DNA of 5,420 bases from Prevotellaceae bacterium UBA2738. Lineage in GTDB: Bacteria > Bacteroidota > Bacteroidia > Bacteroidales > Bacteroidaceae. The notes under the pieces are model-generated. The model had not been told where the DNA came from. It searched no databases and saw nothing but the letters and a program-made list of their open reading frames with translations. Shown here in pieces: positions 4,357 through 5,420 of this stretch. Position 1 is the first letter of the stretch, and every line of letters starts with the position of its first letter. The DNA is taken from contig DEJW01000016.1 of the NCBI GenBank assembly GCA_002353585.1, forward strand, positions 1-5,420, read 5' to 3'. Made by a program: the position numbers and the translations under genes.

Positions 4357-5420
4357 CTAGTTCGAAAGGTAATAGCGTTTTTTTATGTTCCAAGTAATAC
4401 AATGGAGTGCTCCACCATTTTTAGCTATATCTCTCATTCGGAAACCTCGTACTTCACATTCTGGATTAGCCTCGCGGATATACCTTAAGGCTTGTTTGTC
4501 TTCGGGTATTCCAAAAGTTGGTACAATAATCTTACTTCCCACTTGAAGATAGTTGATATAAGCCCAATTGAAATCGCTATTTGGATTTGGTACGTCAAAA
4601 AGCATTTCTGTCACCTCGAATCCTACAGCCTCCAAGCGGTATCTGATTTCATCTGCTTCTTCAGGAAAAAAATCTCGATGATTGGACATTAAGACTCTAT
4701 TATCGCCAGCCCAATGTATAAGGCCGTCTGCATGTCCATAAACATCAGCATTAGGCTTCTGTGGATTATCACAATGCCAAGGCAGGAAAATAACCCTAGA
4801 ATCAAGAACATGACTTATGTAATCACAAAAATCCGGGTCATATTTCTCCTTCCCGTTTTCTTGGAACACTTTATCCGTGAGCACCAAATACTCTGCACAC
4901 GTTACAATGTTTCCGCCATCAAACGTTATATCATATTGTTCCTTATTACAATGATTAAGGCTTCCTTCCGCAATAGCATATGAATTTGTGAGATAATCTT
5001 CTCCTGAATCTTTTAGGTAGTCAGGATTGTAATTGTAAACGATGAAGCGGTCATCAGATATCTGAATGGGCATATAATCACGAATCCAAATATCTTTCGT
5101 ACCCTCGATCTCACCCCATTCAATATCCATCTCATTGAATAGTTTGGTAAGCCGTGAATAGGTTCTGGGATAGAACTCTTTCAATTTATCGGAGATATAC
5201 ACGAAATTAGTCATGGTATCATTAAAGTTATCGACTGGAATACCAGACAAGCTTGGCAATAACTCTTTAAGATGACGTTCCTGTTTCTTAATCTCCTGAC
5301 GGAGTCGCTCAGCCTCTTCGTAACTGTGGGGAACAACCACTTCGCTATCATCAAGAGTCGCTCCAGGAATTTGTTCAATCCAGTCAAACATAACATTCAC
5401 GATGGTTGCAATCTTATCTA
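4357..5420 (-). CDS. Agmatine deiminase / porphyromonad-type peptidyl-arginine deiminase family protein, N-terminally extended, open at window edge
   Basis: Guanidino-group-modifying enzyme of the agmatine deiminase/PAD_porph family, which hydrolyses guanidino groups to ureido groups plus ammonia. Numbered from the GTG at 5400, all catalytic landmarks are present: KDIWIRDYMP (102-111, Asp108), TFDGGNI (159-165, Asp161), YGHADG (221-226, His223 and Asp225) and GGALHCITW (329-337, nucleophile Cys334). There is no signal peptide, so it is likely cytosolic, unlike secreted P. gingivalis PPAD. Substrate is unknown; agmatine is only the family default. The deiminase core begins near Met63 (5214). 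Before it lies an acidic and then charged helical segment (SYEEAERLRQEIKKQERHL, 26-44) unlike the usual N-terminus. The frame stays open to base 5420. Possible starts are GTG 5400, ATG 5391 or one beyond the edge; coordinates here take the open frame. It ends with TAG 65 nt before the repeat-protein gene. Confidence 0.88.
   Translation of the reverse strand, partial: DKIATIVNVMFDWIEQIPGATLDDSEVVVPHSYEEAERLRQEIKKQERHLKELLPSLSGIPVDNFNDTMTNFVYISDKLKEFYPRTYSRLTKLFNEMDIEWGEIEGTKDIWIRDYMPIQISDDRFIVYNYNPDYLKDSGEDYLTNSYAIAEGSLNHCNKEQYDITFDGGNIVTCAEYLVLTDKVFQENGKEKYDPDFCDYISHVLDSRVIFLPWHCDNPQKPNADVYGHADGLIHWAGDNRVLMSNHRDFFPEEADEIRYRLEAVGFEVTEMLFDVPNPNSDFNWAYINYLQVGSKIIVPTFGIPEDKQALRYIREANPECEVRGFRMRDIAKNGGALHCITWNIKKRYYLSN

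Noticed and set aside
4492..4983. Plus-strand frames opposite the deiminase gene
   Set aside because: They are antisense to a gene with all family catalytic motifs, and their translations resemble no protein family.

Overview
The window reads as chromosomal DNA of a Bacteroidales bacterium, most likely Prevotella or a close relative. Three things point there. The DnaK fragment has a Gly/Ala/Gln-rich tail before a DADFEEVK-type end. Three leftward genes are preceded by the Bacteroidetes -7 box TAnnTTTG, two of them with TTG 19 nt upstream. Most starts lack a Shine-Dalgarno sequence. The genus is inference; the phylum-level call is stronger. Both ends of the window cut through open coding frames.

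Layout. Positions 1-1275 hold the 3' two thirds of dnaK on the + strand, closed by a clear intrinsic terminator at 1314-1350. A ten-helix EamA/DMT-type exporter follows on the + strand (1389-2321). From about 2370 to the right edge all genes lie on the - strand, so transcription converges near 2322-2370. In their own direction of reading, the - strand genes are: an agmatine-deiminase-family enzyme with an unusual N-terminal extension (entering from the right edge, ending at 4357); a secreted protein made of 17-residue repeats (4291-3878); a 252-residue protein that I read as a divergent relative of the alkyladenine (3-methyladenine) DNA glycosylase fold (3864-3106); a Gdx/SugE-type small multidrug resistance transporter (3039-2716); and a TIGR04076-like small protein (2679-2371). 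No stretch over 300 bases lacks a gene; the longest gap is 1276-1388.

Transcription units. The repeat protein and the glycosylase-like gene are 13 nt apart behind one visible promoter, so they are probably co-transcribed. The SMR and TIGR04076-like genes each have their own -7 box, and an inverted repeat lies over the -33 position in both. The deiminase ends 65 nt before the repeat-protein start and is probably a separate unit. DnaK is a housekeeping gene. The - strand block looks like a run of small, separately promoted accessory genes. Base composition shifts strongly, from G+C-rich in dnaK and the EamA gene to markedly A+T-rich in the glycosylase-like gene.

No CRISPR array, tRNA, rRNA, insertion sequence or phage gene is visible. 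The best candidates for something undescribed are the glycosylase-like protein paired with the secreted repeat protein, and the N-terminal extension of the deiminase.
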